From: Nectonema munidae
Taxonomy: Eukaryota; Nematomorpha; Nectonematoida; Nectonematidae
Direction of reading: 5' to 3'
Assembly: GCA_030549495.1 (NCBI GenBank)
Contig: JAUIRK010000699.1
Span: 29,420-93,419, forward strand
DNA length: 64,000 nt
Under the pieces are notes generated by a model, which ran no database searches, was not told the DNA's origin, and saw only the letters and a program-made list of their open reading frames with translations. Positions within the stretch are counted from its first letter, which is position 1; every line of letters starts with the position of its first letter. Below are positions 1 through 12,000 of this stretch, one piece after another. Position numbers and translations under genes: made by a program.

Positions 1-509
1 AAATTTGTGTCATTTACTTGGATATTCGATCGAGAACAACAGAAAGGGAAAGCAATAAATGTAAAACTCTACTTCTCAAAGAGTTATCATTTTATTTTTT
101 TTATTTCACTTTTTGGTTTGTGAATTGAAAAATGGGAATTTTAAAATTTATTCAGCTTTTTAATTGTTAATCATTTTTATTTGAAAGGATAAAAATATAA
201 TTCAAATCTTTTATTCCTAAAAATATTTCTTTTTTTGCAAGAATTTACTTTCCAGACCGGTACCTGTGAACGCAAATTGTCTGCTTTCTTTTTAAATACA
301 ATTTTTAAGCTTAAAAGAGACGAGTCGTCCCCCTGGTCTCCAAAATGCTAATTTTATTGCGATCGTTATCCAAAAGGAAATAATAATGTTAAAATATTTA
401 CCATCTTTTGATTTATGCTACCTTAAATGTAAATACAAACAATCTATAGTGAAGATATACTCTTAACTGTTTTAAGAAAAAACTAATGATATTAAGTAAA
501 GAGTACCGT
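1..509. other. AT-rich intergenic sequence
   Basis: I see no coding exon, RNA gene or recognisable repeat here. The stretch is AT-rich with short homopolymer runs and ends where a SINE copy begins. Confidence 0.5.
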
Positions 510-641
510 GGGGTGTTTTCATCGAGAAGGCACAATTGCGCCGCTTGTATCGAACTATCAAAAAAGTAGGCTTGCTGCGGGATCGAACCCAAGACCTTGA
601 GTTATCGAAACGCTGTACCTAACCAACCTTACTCACGCCCC
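510..641 (-). repeat. tRNA-derived SINE, copy 1
   Basis: Read on the minus strand, the element starts near 641 with a tRNA-like head. It has an A-box-like stretch (TGAGTAAGGTTGG) and, near 579-591, a B box (GGTTCGATCCC), followed by a non-tRNA body. The same body and B box recur at 21122-21247, and a more diverged relative lies at 17021-17165. Three copies with pol III promoter boxes indicate a dispersed tRNA-derived SINE family rather than a tRNA gene. Confidence 0.7.
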
Positions 642-1093
642 TTCGTATCAATAGGGAATTCAAGGAATAAAAGTGTAGACTTTTAAGAAGCTATGCAATA
701 AACTGTAGCTAAAAATTTGAATCCTTGCACGGTTGAACAAGGGAGGTTTCACATACTCGTTTGGAATTGCGAAACAAAGAGACGTACGTTGATATCATTG
801 GAAAGAATGTTAACTACTAATATGAAAATTAGGCCTTTATATTAAGTGTTCTTATAACTATTATTTTCTGTCTAGAGATTTCTCGAGACTTCAACTCTTT
901 TTCTGCTTCTTGATTCTCGAGAAAATACACACGAGACACGGAAATTGTTCTCTTTATTATTCTATTTTTATTCAATAGAAAATTAAAAAATCTTAAAATT
1001 TATAATATGATTGAAAATTCTAAACGAGGGTTCCTCAGCCTTTTTGTTTAACACTACCTTCTCAAATTGTTCAAAATTTATTGACACAATGAT

Positions 1094-2707
1094 TTATACC
1101 ATTTTTCGCAAAAAAAAATGCAGGAGTTTTATGTTGACCACATATATAAATTTCTCATTTTCCACATCTGGAGTAAGCTTTCCTGTCTTTCCCTGTGCAA
1201 AGTTGACAACGAGCTCCTTTTGATATTTTTCTCTTTGATGGACCTGGTGAATCGTAAACATCATCGTTAGATGCTTGAAAAGTTTGGAGCAAAGATAAAG
1301 ATGAGGGTGTTGTCTTCTCAATATTTCGGGTTAACAAGATCAAATCCAAGTTGTTCCAGAAATAAACGTCTCCTGTACAATCTGTTCTTGTTCCATTCAA
1401 CGTTGACTTCTGTCCATAGTATGAAGGCCTTCAAACATGAGATATCAATGATGTTGCAAAATAGAGAAATGGCCATCTGTTTGTTTTTCTTTTTACACTG
1501 TAAGTTCCAATCATTTGATTAAGATTCTAGAGTATCAACACTTGATTTATTTTTCTTGTAGAATGAGATAATTTCTGGCAAATTTCTTCCATTTGAAGAG
1601 GTAGATTTATCCCTATGAAGAGTGCTCATAACAGAAACAACTTTATAATTTTTTGGTATGTAGTGCACCAAAGTAACTTGATCTGTAAAGTAAAAGAAAC
1701 TGGAAAAAACTTTAGAACAACGGAGCAATTTTTGATCAATGTTTGGAGCCACATTTCTGCCTTTCAAATCTTTTATCAAATCCAGAACAACTCTTTGTCC
1801 TTGCATTCTTTGCGGTTGCGAATCAGGGGTTTTTTCCACTTGCAGATTCCACGCATAATCAGTCTGACTGTGGCATAGTATCCAAATTTGTATACCACAC
1901 TTAGCTCGTTTCGAAGGCATATACTGTTTCATTGGACAACGACCTTTGAAAGGTAACAATTGTTCATCAATAGATGTTGTTTCACGGGGCACATACAAAT
2001 TTTGGAAGTTATGAACGCATGAATCCCATAAATTTCTGATGGGGCCAGTTTATCTTTAGCTCTTCTTTCACTTCTATATTTCTTGTCATCAAATCTGAGA
2101 ACCCTTATTATTTTGGAAAAATAATTTTTTGACATTGTAGACCTGAAAACAAGTCTGCCCATAACCTCACTCCCTAAACTTTCAAGAGATTCACGATGCG
2201 AGCGTAGTACACTAGCTAAAATAAGAAGTCCAAAAATTGCTTTGAGTGTTGTCTTATCAATATCATTCCAAACATCACCATGCACCCTTTTACCTTCGAT
2301 GCTCGTATAGTGAACTACTTTATTTTGCAAGGAATCATTGAAACACAAATCAAAAGCATACATAATATAATTCATACGAGAAGAAGCAAAATCAGTAATA
2401 CCTACACGACCTTTTATAATATTTTCTGAACGGCATTCACTTTGAACTTCATGCGTAAATAAAGACCAATAAAACAAGCCATCTTTAGAAAAAATACTTT
2501 TAGATCAATGGATTGGATATCCAATTCATCATCACGTGTTACTTCTTCACTTGTTCCTGGAACATCTTCGACAACATCTTCTGAATCAGATGCCCTATCA
2601 AACTTTTCTTCATCGCTAACTAGTGAATTCATCTGTTCAAATAAGTGAAAAACAAAATAGGCAAATAGAGAAACTAACTTAGTAATGCTTGAACTAGCAC
2701 AAAACAT
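1094..2707 (-). mobile_element. piggyBac transposase, broken copy
   Basis: A decayed piggyBac (PGBD-like) transposase read in several frames. In order there is an acidic N-terminus (around 2590-2640, rich in D, E and S), the conserved body (1929-2477), the first catalytic Asp in TSIDEQLLPFKGR (about 1960), and a GVDxxDQ-like position reading SVDTLES near 1520. Then comes the DISCLKAFILWTE block near 1430 and a C-terminal Cys-rich zinc finger (CQLCTGKDRKAYSRCGK, about 1160-1215). The reading frame changes at least three times and there is a stop within the zinc finger, so the protein is not made. I did not find clear TTAA-flanked ends. The order of conserved blocks makes the family call firm. 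Confidence 0.85.
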
Positions 2708-4798
2708 CTCATCAAAATCGATTTTTTTCTTTTATGAGCATATGTATGTATATATCATTCGTCAACTTTTTGACGCAAGACTTCTTCATAAAATGGTTCT
2801 ACGCAATAACTAATCTCTCATATAATATATAATGCTAACGTGCTGATTAAATTTTTCGTTTTATTTTTGTTCTTCTATGCTAGGAGAAGGGATGGAAAAT
2901 TTATAGTGTTCAATTTATTTCATGGGTCAAAATTCACCCGATAGTATACAAGGTAACTTTTTTTATAGTAACTTTTCCTTGATTTTATAAAGTTCAGAAC
3001 TGAAAGTAAAATCTTTGGTTATAATTAATAAGAGAATATTTAGCGTTACAGCTTTGTATCTCACATCGTTGATGTGTCACGAGGTTTTTAAGACCGAAAT
3101 AGGTGAAATATCACCCGAAAGTCATATGAGGGTATCGCCGAATGAGGTTTTAAAAAATTTAAAAATCACCCGATATGAAAAAAATGGAAGAAAGCTTTCA
3201 TCATTTCAAACTTTAATAATTTTTCTTTTACAGCTTCTCCAAGTATTGATTAACCATTCTTCTATGTTGGGTTTAGGTTTTTAATTGTGAAGATTATGTA
3301 ACCTTTCATTCAGTTCATATTTATGATTAGAAAAAAATTCTCTTGGGAATTTTTTGTAAATAAAATTCTTGTGTAAATTCAGTAAATTTTGTAAATAGTA
3401 AAAGTATTTTGTAAATGCTGAACTATTTCTAAAAATTATCTACCTGAATACCATTTTCGGCGAAAAGTGCGTGGTTCGTGCAAGGTTGATAAACCCTGTA
3501 AATTAAACTATGAGAATCGGTTGCAAAAAATGTTTTGTTATTTTTCCAATTTAAATCATGTGAATGTGAGAGACATTTTTCAATGGTATATAAGATTTTA
3601 TCTCAAAAAAGTAAATCTTAAAAATGAGATCTTAAATGCTTTAGATTTTATTTTCAAATAAAAATCATTTTAGTTTTTATGTTGAGAAAAATTTGGAGTC
3701 TCGGAAATTGTCAATCTAATTTCTCATTTCTAGAGAAAATTATTTTATGGAGAAATCAGAAACTCTAGTTACATGCAGTGAAGTCTTTCAAAGATGAGGT
3801 ACTAATTTAGGGAGGCATGGATTTGAATAGACGAAAATCTTACTATAGACTATAGAGTAAGTTTTAACATTAAAATATCTACGTGAAGCTTATTAATTGT
3901 CGTTAATGACTTCATCAAAATAATTATATTTAAGTGGAGTACTTCAAAAACAATAGTTTGTTCAAATTATCGTCAATCTTAAATTTATTTTAATTATTCA
4001 CAAAAAGCAATCTAATTTATTGTCTTCCCAAAAATGGCTCATCATAAAATAATTGATGCTCAACAGATCATCATAAATTGTAGGTATTTCCAACTGTGGC
4101 AACACAAAAAATTAGATAACTTATTTATAAAAAATAAAAATTGATTTTTGGCGAAAAACAACAGGTCATCATGAATATCAAAGAATAAGAATATCATGAA
4201 AATCATCATGAATATTCAAAGTTGTGTCATTAGATCACAGTAGTAGTTTTGACTTATCAGCGATGCATACAATTTTTTGACGTGTTGATTTTCCCTTTCT
4301 CTTTTTCCAATAAGACACATTCGCTTGTGTTACTTGAATAAAGAAATTTTTATGCCTCATGGTTCTCCTCTGAGAAGTCAAAAATTAAAAATGATCGATC
4401 CGAAAAAAACATCTGGCGTTTTTAAGAGAGTTAACGCCTTGTTTTGTAGCATGTCTTCAAGACGAGTAAAAAAAAAAATTTCCTTTTTTACTAAAAGGAA
4501 GAAAAAATGATGTTAAATTTGATCAAAAGTTTCCTTACCCGCAGCAGAAATGATTCTACTAAGAGTTGGTAATTCTTCGCTCAGAATTATTTTCGTTTTT
4601 TCTTAAAAAATACATTAGTTAAATTTTCACGTGAGTAGGAAAAAGGGAAAATGGAGAATAAAATGTTTGGGAAACTCAGTTATAACGCAAGTCTATATTA
4701 CTTGTAGCTTCGCTTATAAGTAAGATGGTTAATTAGTCAGATTCTTACTTATCTAGTTTACAATTTTTATCTACTTTTTTAAGCTTTTTGTCGTAATA
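2708..4798. other. AT-rich intergenic sequence
   Basis: About 2 kb with only short open frames that match nothing I know. The motif 'tcacccga' occurs near 2935, 3111 and 3168, but no element ends could be defined. Nothing else is supportable. Confidence 0.4.
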
Positions 4799-5300
4799 CA
4801 GTAAAATCTTGTTATGTCGAACTACAATTGACAGTCTAAAAACTTCGACACGAGCAAAGTTCGAGACCAACAAATATTGATCTGAAAATAAATGCTATGC
4901 ATTTAATCTATTTATTAAATCATAATTCAGGAAAAAACTTGTAAAGATTTTGATAGGGAAAAAAAATTGCAATCACAGATTGCTTCAGTTTTTATCTTTT
5001 CACATTCGCTATTTGAAACAACAACGTCTCCACACTCGAATGCTTCTTTTTGCAGAGTTAAAAAATCCAGCATGTTCAAAGCAGTTTGATATTGTAGAAA
5101 GGTTAACAGAAGACCAGACACGTTGTAGCAGATTTAGAGCCTCCGAAACGCTGAAATCAAGAAACCTGGAATTATTTTCAATAGAAGAAATTTGTTTTTC
5201 TACTAACAAACTTAATTTTGATATTTTGATTATGCCTTGATCCATGGGATGAGTTCTTGAAGTTTGGATGAGTCTAGAACTTGCAGACAGGTGTTGGACA
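4799..5300 (-). mobile_element. pogo/Tigger-type transposon, 3' part
   Basis: The low-coordinate end shows a TA dinucleotide followed by CAGTAAAATCTTGTTATGTC at 4799, the typical start of pogo/Tigger terminal repeats. Inside, on the minus strand (5009-5245), lies the C-terminal part of a jerky/Tigger-like DDE transposase. It begins with the diagnostic MDQGII and runs on to VWSSVNLSTISNCFEHAGF, matching the 'W..V...TI.NCF.HAGF' block of the family. The N-terminal DNA-binding half and the other end are absent, so this is a truncated fossil. The low strand of the fragment fits the terminal repeat lying at its 3' end. Confidence 0.7.
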
Positions 5301-5329
5301 AGTAAAATAGTTAGGGATTGAACAATTAA

Positions 5330-6160
5330 TATTTTTATGGTAACTTAAAAGTAAGTATGTTTAATCACTTTTTTGAATGATGTGAACGTAGGATAGTCAT
5401 GATGAAGTCTCGTGTGTGACTGTTGAAGCAATAAGAAACTTTGCATGAGAATGATTGTCTAGATTTGGTATATTTATAGAAAAAGACATTGTCATTATTG
5501 GTTGTCGCCGGGATGATTTTTTTGATGATATTGGCTAAATTGCTTGTATGCTACTTTTTACTTTACATACTTTTTATTCGCGAAAATCATTTCTTCTTTT
5601 TCTTCTTCAATTTTCAGGATCAAGTTATCAAGAAAGAAAGAATTAGTATGAGGTGTTTTTTAGATTAGAATATCTAGTCTAGTACTTTTTTTGGAGACGA
5701 AACAAAGTTTTATCACCAGTTTGACCCCAATTAAAGATACTATATCTAAAATGAAGCAAGAATAAGGTCTTATAGAGATTTAACATTGTTTTTGTGCCTC
5801 AAACTTTCTTAGGTAGTTCCAGTAATATAAGCTAACTTATGAGAAACGAAAGAAATGTGATCCTACACAGACAAGTTATGCTTTATACTTAATCCTAAAA
5901 GGTTGACGTTTAAAACCGTTCTGAGTCCAATCGCATCTAAAAAGTCATCAAACTTTTTAACATTAGATCTAGTGAAAAACCATTATTACTTATTAATCAA
6001 GTTAATATTTTCAAGAAGAAATTCAGTTCAGAAAAAATACGTCTTAAAAAGATCTTACGAAGATCTTTGATGTATATGTAAAAAAGGGGGACCAAGGATA
6101 CAACCTTTCTGTGCAGCAGACAAAATCTTGTTTTTAGGAGAAGTACAAAGCTACGGACTG
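5330..6160 (-). mobile_element. CR1/Jockey-like LINE fragment (late reverse transcriptase)
   Basis: On the minus strand near 6060-6120 the translation reads QKGCILGPPF, a decayed form of the reverse-transcriptase motif PQGSILGPLLF. Further along (5840-6000) there is a KWF-type segment, then LLGLSIKHNLSV.DHI, which corresponds to the 'LGV.ID..L.W..HI' block that follows the palm domain in CR1/Jockey-type LINEs. Frames shift and stops interrupt it repeatedly. Assignment to the broad CR1/L2/Jockey group is by motif only, and the exact borders are uncertain. Confidence 0.55.
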
Positions 6161-6469
6161 ATATCTATCACTTAAATATGACTCAATAAATTTAACCTTA
6201 TCAGTGAATGGGAGCCATTTAATCCCCCTCCCCTCAACAAAAACTTCTAATGTACACAATTGGCTAAATTATATGCCTCCAAACTTTGTGACTTTTCCTA
6301 AAATTGTTAGCTGCATATTTTGATATTATTTTCACGGTAGTTGAAAGACTCTCTCATCTCAAAAACTGTCAGTCAAAATCAGAATCATATGTCAGTCTTT
6401 ATATTAGATAAACACTCTTGAAAATTTATATTCATATATTGCAGCACATAACACTTATGCATGCATATT
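6161..6469. other. AT-rich spacer
   Basis: No gene or recognisable element seen between the LINE fragment and the tandem array. Confidence 0.4.
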
Positions 6470-7330
6470 TTTCCAATAAACATAGTAACATTGTAGCAAA
6501 TGTCAATCAAAATTTTGATTAATGATAAAATTGCTTACGAAAACATTCATTCAAATTTTAAATAAAATTAATCTTTTATACCAAATCGACCATGTTTATT
6601 TCATTTCTGGACTCAGTTTTCATAATTTGGATGTAAAAATTTCTGATAATGCTGGCCAAATTTGCGGTTTATGTCTGAAAATTATATCCAAAATATTATG
6701 CCAATTTTAAAGAAAGTATATTTTTTTCATTTCTCAACTCAGTTTTAGCAAATTAGGATTTGGAAATGTCAAAAAGTTCCAATTAAATTTGCGGTTTACG
6801 TCTAAGAAAATGTCTTCAAAAACATTTATCTACATTTTAAATAAAATACTTTTTTTAAATATATCAAACATGGTGATTTTATTTTTGACTCATTTTTTTG
6901 CAATTAGAGCGGGAAAATGTCAATCATATTTGTGGTTGACGACTAAAAATGATTTCTACAAGATTATTTACATTTTCAATAAAATATATTTTTTGTACTA
7001 GATCACCATCTGATTTCATTGCAGGACTTAGTTTTCGCAACTAGGGTGCAAGAATGTGTGGAATTATCAATCAAGTTTGACATTTCGAAAAAAACAAATT
7101 CTGAAAAAAATTAATTTTCTCAAAAATTTCATTTTAACTTAAGATCATAATTAAAATTTTAATTGAGCACAAAATTCTCACTAAAAATATCCTTCAAATT
7201 TAAATAATTTTTTAATACTATATCGTCAGAGTCTTCATTTCTGTACTCCTTTTGGGACATTACGGTGAAAGTGCAAATCGCATTGACAATAATGAGTTTT
7301 TTTCCAAAAAATCATTTGTCAATTTTTTCT
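6470..7330 (+). repeat. Diverged ~125-150 bp tandem repeat array, locus 1
   Basis: A series of diverged monomers. Each carries a phrase close to TGGTTTAYGTCTAAAA (about 6665, 6791 and 6931), then a 'caaaaacattcattcaaattttaaataaaat' type block and a 'ttatttctggactcagttttcgcaatt' type block. Spacing is about 126-140 bp here. The same monomer recurs at 11240-12000, 19930-20420, 20770-20960 and 51960-52080, so this is a dispersed family whose copies contain internal tandem repeats. Confidence 0.7.
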
Positions 7331-8224
7331 TACCATAGTTATTTATTATAGCACAAATATAAAGGAGAAGTAAGGGAACTGGGGCACATTGAAATGAGAA
7401 AGCGTGGTCATAAGAAAATTGAAATGGTAACTAAAGGAATTAAGTGCCGTCTTCAAGCTTTTAGCGAATTTTTAGGCAAAACAAAAGAGATCCTATTGAG
7501 ATATATAGTTTAAAGCTCTCTTTATTAAACGAAGAGAAGGATGAAATGAGAAAAAGTAATTAAAGCAAGGACAGAGTAGAAATAGAGAAGTTTGTTAGAA
7601 GTTTGAGATAGAAGTTTTTGAGTAGAAGTTTGTTTAGACAGAGTAGCGCCGAGTAATATTTTATAAATTTTAATTTTATGAGCTTTTAGCCTGAGTAGAA
7701 ATTTTGGTTCCATCAGTATTTATGAAATTGATAAAATCATTTTTATATCAAGAAAGAAAATTATTTTATCGATTGGGCTTAAATATATAAAAGGCAATGT
7801 TGTGTCGAATTAACTAACATATAACCATTTTAACCACATTGAAATAGATAAATAGAGAAAGATTGATTTGGACCAAAATGATTCATTATAAAAAGTCTGA
7901 GTCTTTGTCTTTAAATGATGATGGGACTACATTGTGTTCTATTTAATTGTCATTTTTTCACTTATTTTTGTTCAGAATCCAGCAGCCATTTTTTATGTGA
8001 AGAATATTAAGATTAGGAAATTGAATATTTTCTTTTTATGACATAACTTTGAATGATGTACTTTTAGACTTTAGGGATCCAAAACGTTCGAAATGCTAAG
8101 ACATTTACGGCCTTTCAATTTATGATCTGAGATGTATTGACAAAATTATATTTCTTCCACATTGTTGTTTGAAGATGTATATTTTTTTAGTAACCTAAAA
8201 GAAAGCAAACTTCCCCCATTACAT
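7331..8224. other. AT-rich intergenic sequence
   Basis: No coding exon or recognisable element. Short open frames here have no recognisable similarity. Confidence 0.4.
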
Positions 8225-8540
8225 AAAAAGGTGATAAAAGCGAGAAAATAATTATAGACCCGTAACTACTGTGACTTCAATCTCTAAAATTTTCAAAAGA
8301 ATCATACATTCACAAATTACTACTTATTTTAGTGTGAACAACCTTTTTCATGTCTTTCTTTTGGGTTCAGAAGATCTCACTCAACTGAACTCTTTCACAC
8401 CTATTTTATCAGCACAATTATTAATTCGATAAGATCTAAGAACCATGTTATTTCTCTGTTCTTTGAATTGAGTCATGCATGTGCTTCTCTGTCTCATAGA
8501 ACATCTTCTTCTCTGAAAACTCTCTAGAGCTTTGATTGAT
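8225..8540 (+). mobile_element. CR1/Jockey-like LINE fragment (early reverse transcriptase)
   Basis: The plus strand at 8250-8410 encodes NYRPVTTVTSISKIFKRIIH followed by NNLFHVFLLGSEDLTQLNS. This matches the fingers region of non-LTR reverse transcriptases (NYRPIS...LSKI.E.II...L...., then NN...QFGFR...ST). A decayed 'ISLFFELSHACASLSH' near 8450-8500 corresponds to the first palm Asp block (FLDLSKAFD). Stops follow. It is a truncated LINE fossil, on the opposite strand to the fragment at 5330-6160. Confidence 0.7.
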
Positions 8541-8574
8541 TTTCATGAAAAATAAATGACCCAATCAGATTCTC

Positions 8575-8710
8575 AATCGATTATTTTGTAGATTCATGCG
8601 AAAGTTTAGTTAAAATATTCAATATTTTAAGAAAAAAGGAGGGGCTAATATCAAAAAAAGAAAGCACATGCTATTCCTCCCGTCACTGAGGAAATAAAAA
8701 TAGCCCGTCA
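8575..8710 (+). repeat. Dispersed repeat A, copy 1
   Basis: This segment (with 'agaaaaaaggaggggctaa' and 'cgtcactgagga') is repeated in diverged form at 52240-52360. It lies directly after the LINE fragment, so it may be later sequence of the same LINE family. Confidence 0.5.
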
Positions 8711-8756
8711 CGGACAGGCTTGATATTGTCTTAATTGATTTAATAAAGAAACTTTT

Positions 8757-8965
8757 AGTGATTAATTTGCCCAAAATATTTTACCTGTCAGTAAATTAGC
8801 TTTCACAGGTGACTTAACGCCAAACACTTTCCTTCATTATTTTAAAATAAACTTATCCATACACAGCAAATCGAACATAATTCATTTGATTCTGAAAATA
8901 TTTTTGTCATTCTAGATTTAAATTGGAGTTTCTGTTTAACTTTGGTTAATTTGTGGTCAGTTATT
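8757..8965 (+). repeat. Dispersed repeat B, copy 1
   Basis: Contains 'agtaaattagctttcac' and 'aaaataaacttatcca', followed by 'tcattctagattt...aattg'. The same order of blocks appears at 61341-61505. No coding content is seen. Both copies probably derive from one transposable element. Confidence 0.6.
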
Positions 8966-9792
8966 TTTTTATGATTAGACTGGAATAATTACTTTCCAAG
9001 TGCTTTTGCTATTTTTACATTCATTTATTAAAGTTTCATAATATTTTCCTTTGAGAAACCTGACCATTTCATCCTATTCCTAAAATTAACAAATCTTTTC
9101 CTGATATCTTCCCTTCTAGTCGTTTTTCATTTTTTGATGCAATTATTCCTCTGTTTTATGAGATTTAAAATTTCAACAGTTGAGCAGGTTTCTTTTTTCT
9201 TTCTAAGAAGAGATTCGGTAAAATGGAAGTTTAGGCTAAACTTTTAGATTCTACAAGTTTGGAATTCAAGTGTTCAAAAAGAGCTCTTGGCTTGTGTTCT
9301 AACAGAGGAGATAAATTCATCCGATCACACTTAGCAACGAGCTTTAAAATAGAAACGTTGGCCAGGTTTTAGGGGTATGCGATGAGTCAAGGAAACAAGG
9401 ATTTGGAAATAATGAACTGATAGAGTGATGTTTATCACGTAATATTCGTAGTCAAACTTATAAACAGGAATGAAGTATTATCTAAGAGAGTGGAACTAAA
9501 CTTTAAAAATATTGGCAATACAAGCACGATTTTCGGAATTGAAAAGATAACAATAATTAAAATCGCCTGATAAAAAAGTTGGATCACTGAATGAAAAACA
9601 ATTTTTCACAATTATTAGGGGGAGGGAGGGTCGATAGAAATCACGAATATAAAAGATTTCTATACAAAAGACTCACAAAGTTCATCAAATGAGCTGGAAT
9701 TAACATTTTTAAAAGTTTGCAATGCATTTTTTTGCTTTTCCATGTAACTTAATTTATTATCGTATTATTGGCTATATTACCTTAATCATTTG
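8966..9792. other. Intergenic sequence with possible decayed LINE
   Basis: Minus-strand translation near 9560 gives a 'FLSGDFN' phrase reminiscent of LINE endonucleases, but the flanks do not support it. Nothing else is supportable. Position 9753-9758 is the AATAAA signal of the small membrane-protein gene model on the minus strand. Confidence 0.3.
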
Positions 9793-10377
9793 TTATAAGG
9801 CAGATAAAGCGATGTCAAATTGAGCTGAGGGTAGGCTAGCAGGAGCGCCTCTGTTCGCTTTAAAAATTTCATTTTTTAAAAACTCTAAATTTTATAATAA
9901 AAATGGGCTGGTATTGATATTTCGCATCAAATTCCAATTGATGTTGGAATTGGATTATTTTAATGATATAAAGAAAGCTTACCATGTTTGTTTCTATAAA
10001 ACTTTAAAACCAAGCAGGTGACGAAAAGAGTGAAAGTGATCGATGTTATGATTACGACGGCTAAAATACAAAACAGTTCGATGTGACCGATGCTGAAATA
10101 TTTCGAGTTTGCTTCCTTGCAAATTGTCATAGCTCTTAGTACGAAGTGAAACTATAAAACAAACACGCTAAACGCAGCCTAAATAAACAGAGTGGAAGCG
10201 TATGTCATTTGCCCAACAACTCTGCTCACGATGCGGTGCGAGGATGGTGATGATGATGAGTTTTGGAATTACCTGGCTAATACTGCCAGTTTTGTTTACT
10301 TTGACAGGGAAAACATGAAAACAAGCCAAAGAGACAGCTATAATTGAAATGCATAGTAGCAACTTGGATGGAATCAA
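9793..10377 (-). CDS. Putative small single-pass membrane protein, three exons (5' end unresolved)
   Basis: Tentative minus-strand gene. Exon a ends at 10273 (CAG|GTAATT) and encodes a hydrophobic, signal-like segment (LLLCISIIAVSLACF) with an NKT glycosylation site. Exon b, 10151-9983 (tttatag|TTT ... CATG|GTAAGC, 169 nt), encodes a lumenal or outer segment with one Cys. After it come a ~25-residue transmembrane helix (ELFCILAVVIITSITFTLFV) and a basic KFYRNK stop-transfer. Exon c, 9824-9793 (ccctcag|CT), gives a short tail ending in ALSAL and a TAA stop. AATAAA follows 35 nt later (9753-9758). Phases join cleanly (0, then 1). Exon a has no in-frame ATG and an upstream stop, so a further 5' exon or a nearby acceptor (10363 region) must supply the start. 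No homolog recognised; the regular splice sites are the main support. Confidence 0.42.
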
Positions 10378-10389
10378 TATTTTAATTTA

Positions 10390-10940
10390 GACTCTTTAAA
10401 TTTATTATTCATTCAATTAAAACGATAAAATTTAATATTATAAATATTTGTTCTTATAGACATTTGTATAGAGGAGATTGATTTATATCTCATGAGAGGG
10501 ACTGAGAGGCTGTCCGCCCCTCCAGCAAAATTTAGTTTACAATGAAAGCTCAAACAGGTAATCTAAACTTTTTAGAGCAGTAATCTCAACAATGTATATC
10601 TGTACTGATGTGATAGTAAATGTTTACTATGATAAACGTAGAAATTGTAAATTATAAATAGTATTGAGTAAGCTATTTTACTAATGGACTGAACTTATTA
10701 TACAGTACAGTTGATCCTTTAGCTTTGACCCCCCCCCCCCCAACCCTATTTTTCATAGAGTTTAAATATTTTTTATATATATTCCTAATGTGATATATAT
10801 GATTGAAATATGCTGATTGCTGAATGAGTGGTGATGTCTATTTTTGTAAAAATCAATCAAACCCATCAAAATTAAGAAAAATTTAAATACTTATAAAACA
10901 TTTTTACACATATATTATTACATACCCACTTCATGTATGC
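10390..10940. other. Intergenic sequence with C13 tract
   Basis: No gene seen. A run of 13 C residues lies at 10729-10741. The rest is AT-rich. Confidence 0.4.
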
Positions 10941-11110
10941 CAGGGGTTCTTGACCAGAGGAAGGGGTGCGATGATGCTTATGAATAATATAGTATAGCAT
11001 ATATATTACTTTATATATATATATATATATTCTCATAACCTGTACGGTTGAACGCGGGTAGACAACTTGTCGTGTTATCCCTCCAACCCGTCCATATTAC
11101 GATGATTCTT
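10941..11110. mobile_element. hAT-like terminal sequence
   Basis: CAGGGGTTCTTGACC near 10941 resembles the terminal repeats of hAT (Charlie-like) elements. No matching partner end or 8-bp duplication was found, so only a possible end fragment is proposed. Confidence 0.3.
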
Positions 11111-11239
11111 CTACCAACCTGGTAATTTCTACGATTTGAAATTCATCTCCAAACTATATACTACGTTAATTTTTGGGAATCTCCAACCTGAAAATACTGA
11201 TACGATGAATTCATATCCAACCTATATAATATATTTTAT

Positions 11240-12000
11240 CAAATAATTAAAATAAAATTCTGTAATCAATAGAATTTAAAAATTCTATTTGCATTTAGAA
11301 TTGAAAATGCTAAAAAATATCAAACTTTGCGGTTTATATTTTGAAACCTTCATACGATGTTACAAAAGTTATTAATTTATACTTTGAAATTTACACGCTT
11401 TTTAAATATTATATTTGTCAAATAATAAAAGAATCTGATGTGAAAAATGTTAACAAATCAAAAAATTGGACACTTTATTGTTTTTTAAAGCTATATCGTT
11501 GGCTCCCCTTACTTTTAGTTTCGTATGTGCATAATTTGATAAAAATTAATTATTAAAGACTAGGTTTATCTTTCAATTTTAAAAGTAAGGGGAGACAATA
11601 GTGTCCATTTTTTTATATTTGTTATAATTAATGTCAATTTCAATTATAGATTGTTTTTGCATTTGGATTTCAAAATAATTATAAGTGTGAAACAAAGCTG
11701 CGGTTTATTTCTAAAATATATCTTCGAGAACATTAATTCAAATTTTACATGAAATAAACGCATTTTCATATCAAATCAGCAATGTCAATTTCATTTATAG
11801 ATTGTTTTTGCATTTGGATTCAAAATTACCTATAAGTGTAAAATAAATGTGTGGTTCACTTCTAAAAATTGTTCCCAAAAACAAAATTTGAGGTTTACAT
11901 CTAAAATCTGACTACGAGAACATTTATTCAAATTTTATTATAGATTGTGTTTGCATTTAGAATTTGAAAATACTTGTAAGCGTGAATCAAATTTGGAGAC
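11240..12000 (+). repeat. Diverged ~150 bp tandem repeat array, locus 2
   Basis: Monomers share 'cggtttatttctaaaa' type phrases at about 11700 and 11852 (152 bp apart) and 'atttcatttatagattgtttttgcatttgga' type blocks. It is the same monomer as at 6470-7330. The array is embedded in AT-rich sequence with no coding potential. Confidence 0.65.

Noticed and set aside
510-641. tRNA gene on the minus strand
   Set aside because: A and B boxes are present but no cloverleaf can be drawn, and the same sequence with a non-tRNA body recurs elsewhere, which fits a SINE.
9220-9640. LINE endonuclease on the minus strand
   Set aside because: Only a short SGDFN-like phrase fits. The flanking translation shows no further endonuclease blocks.
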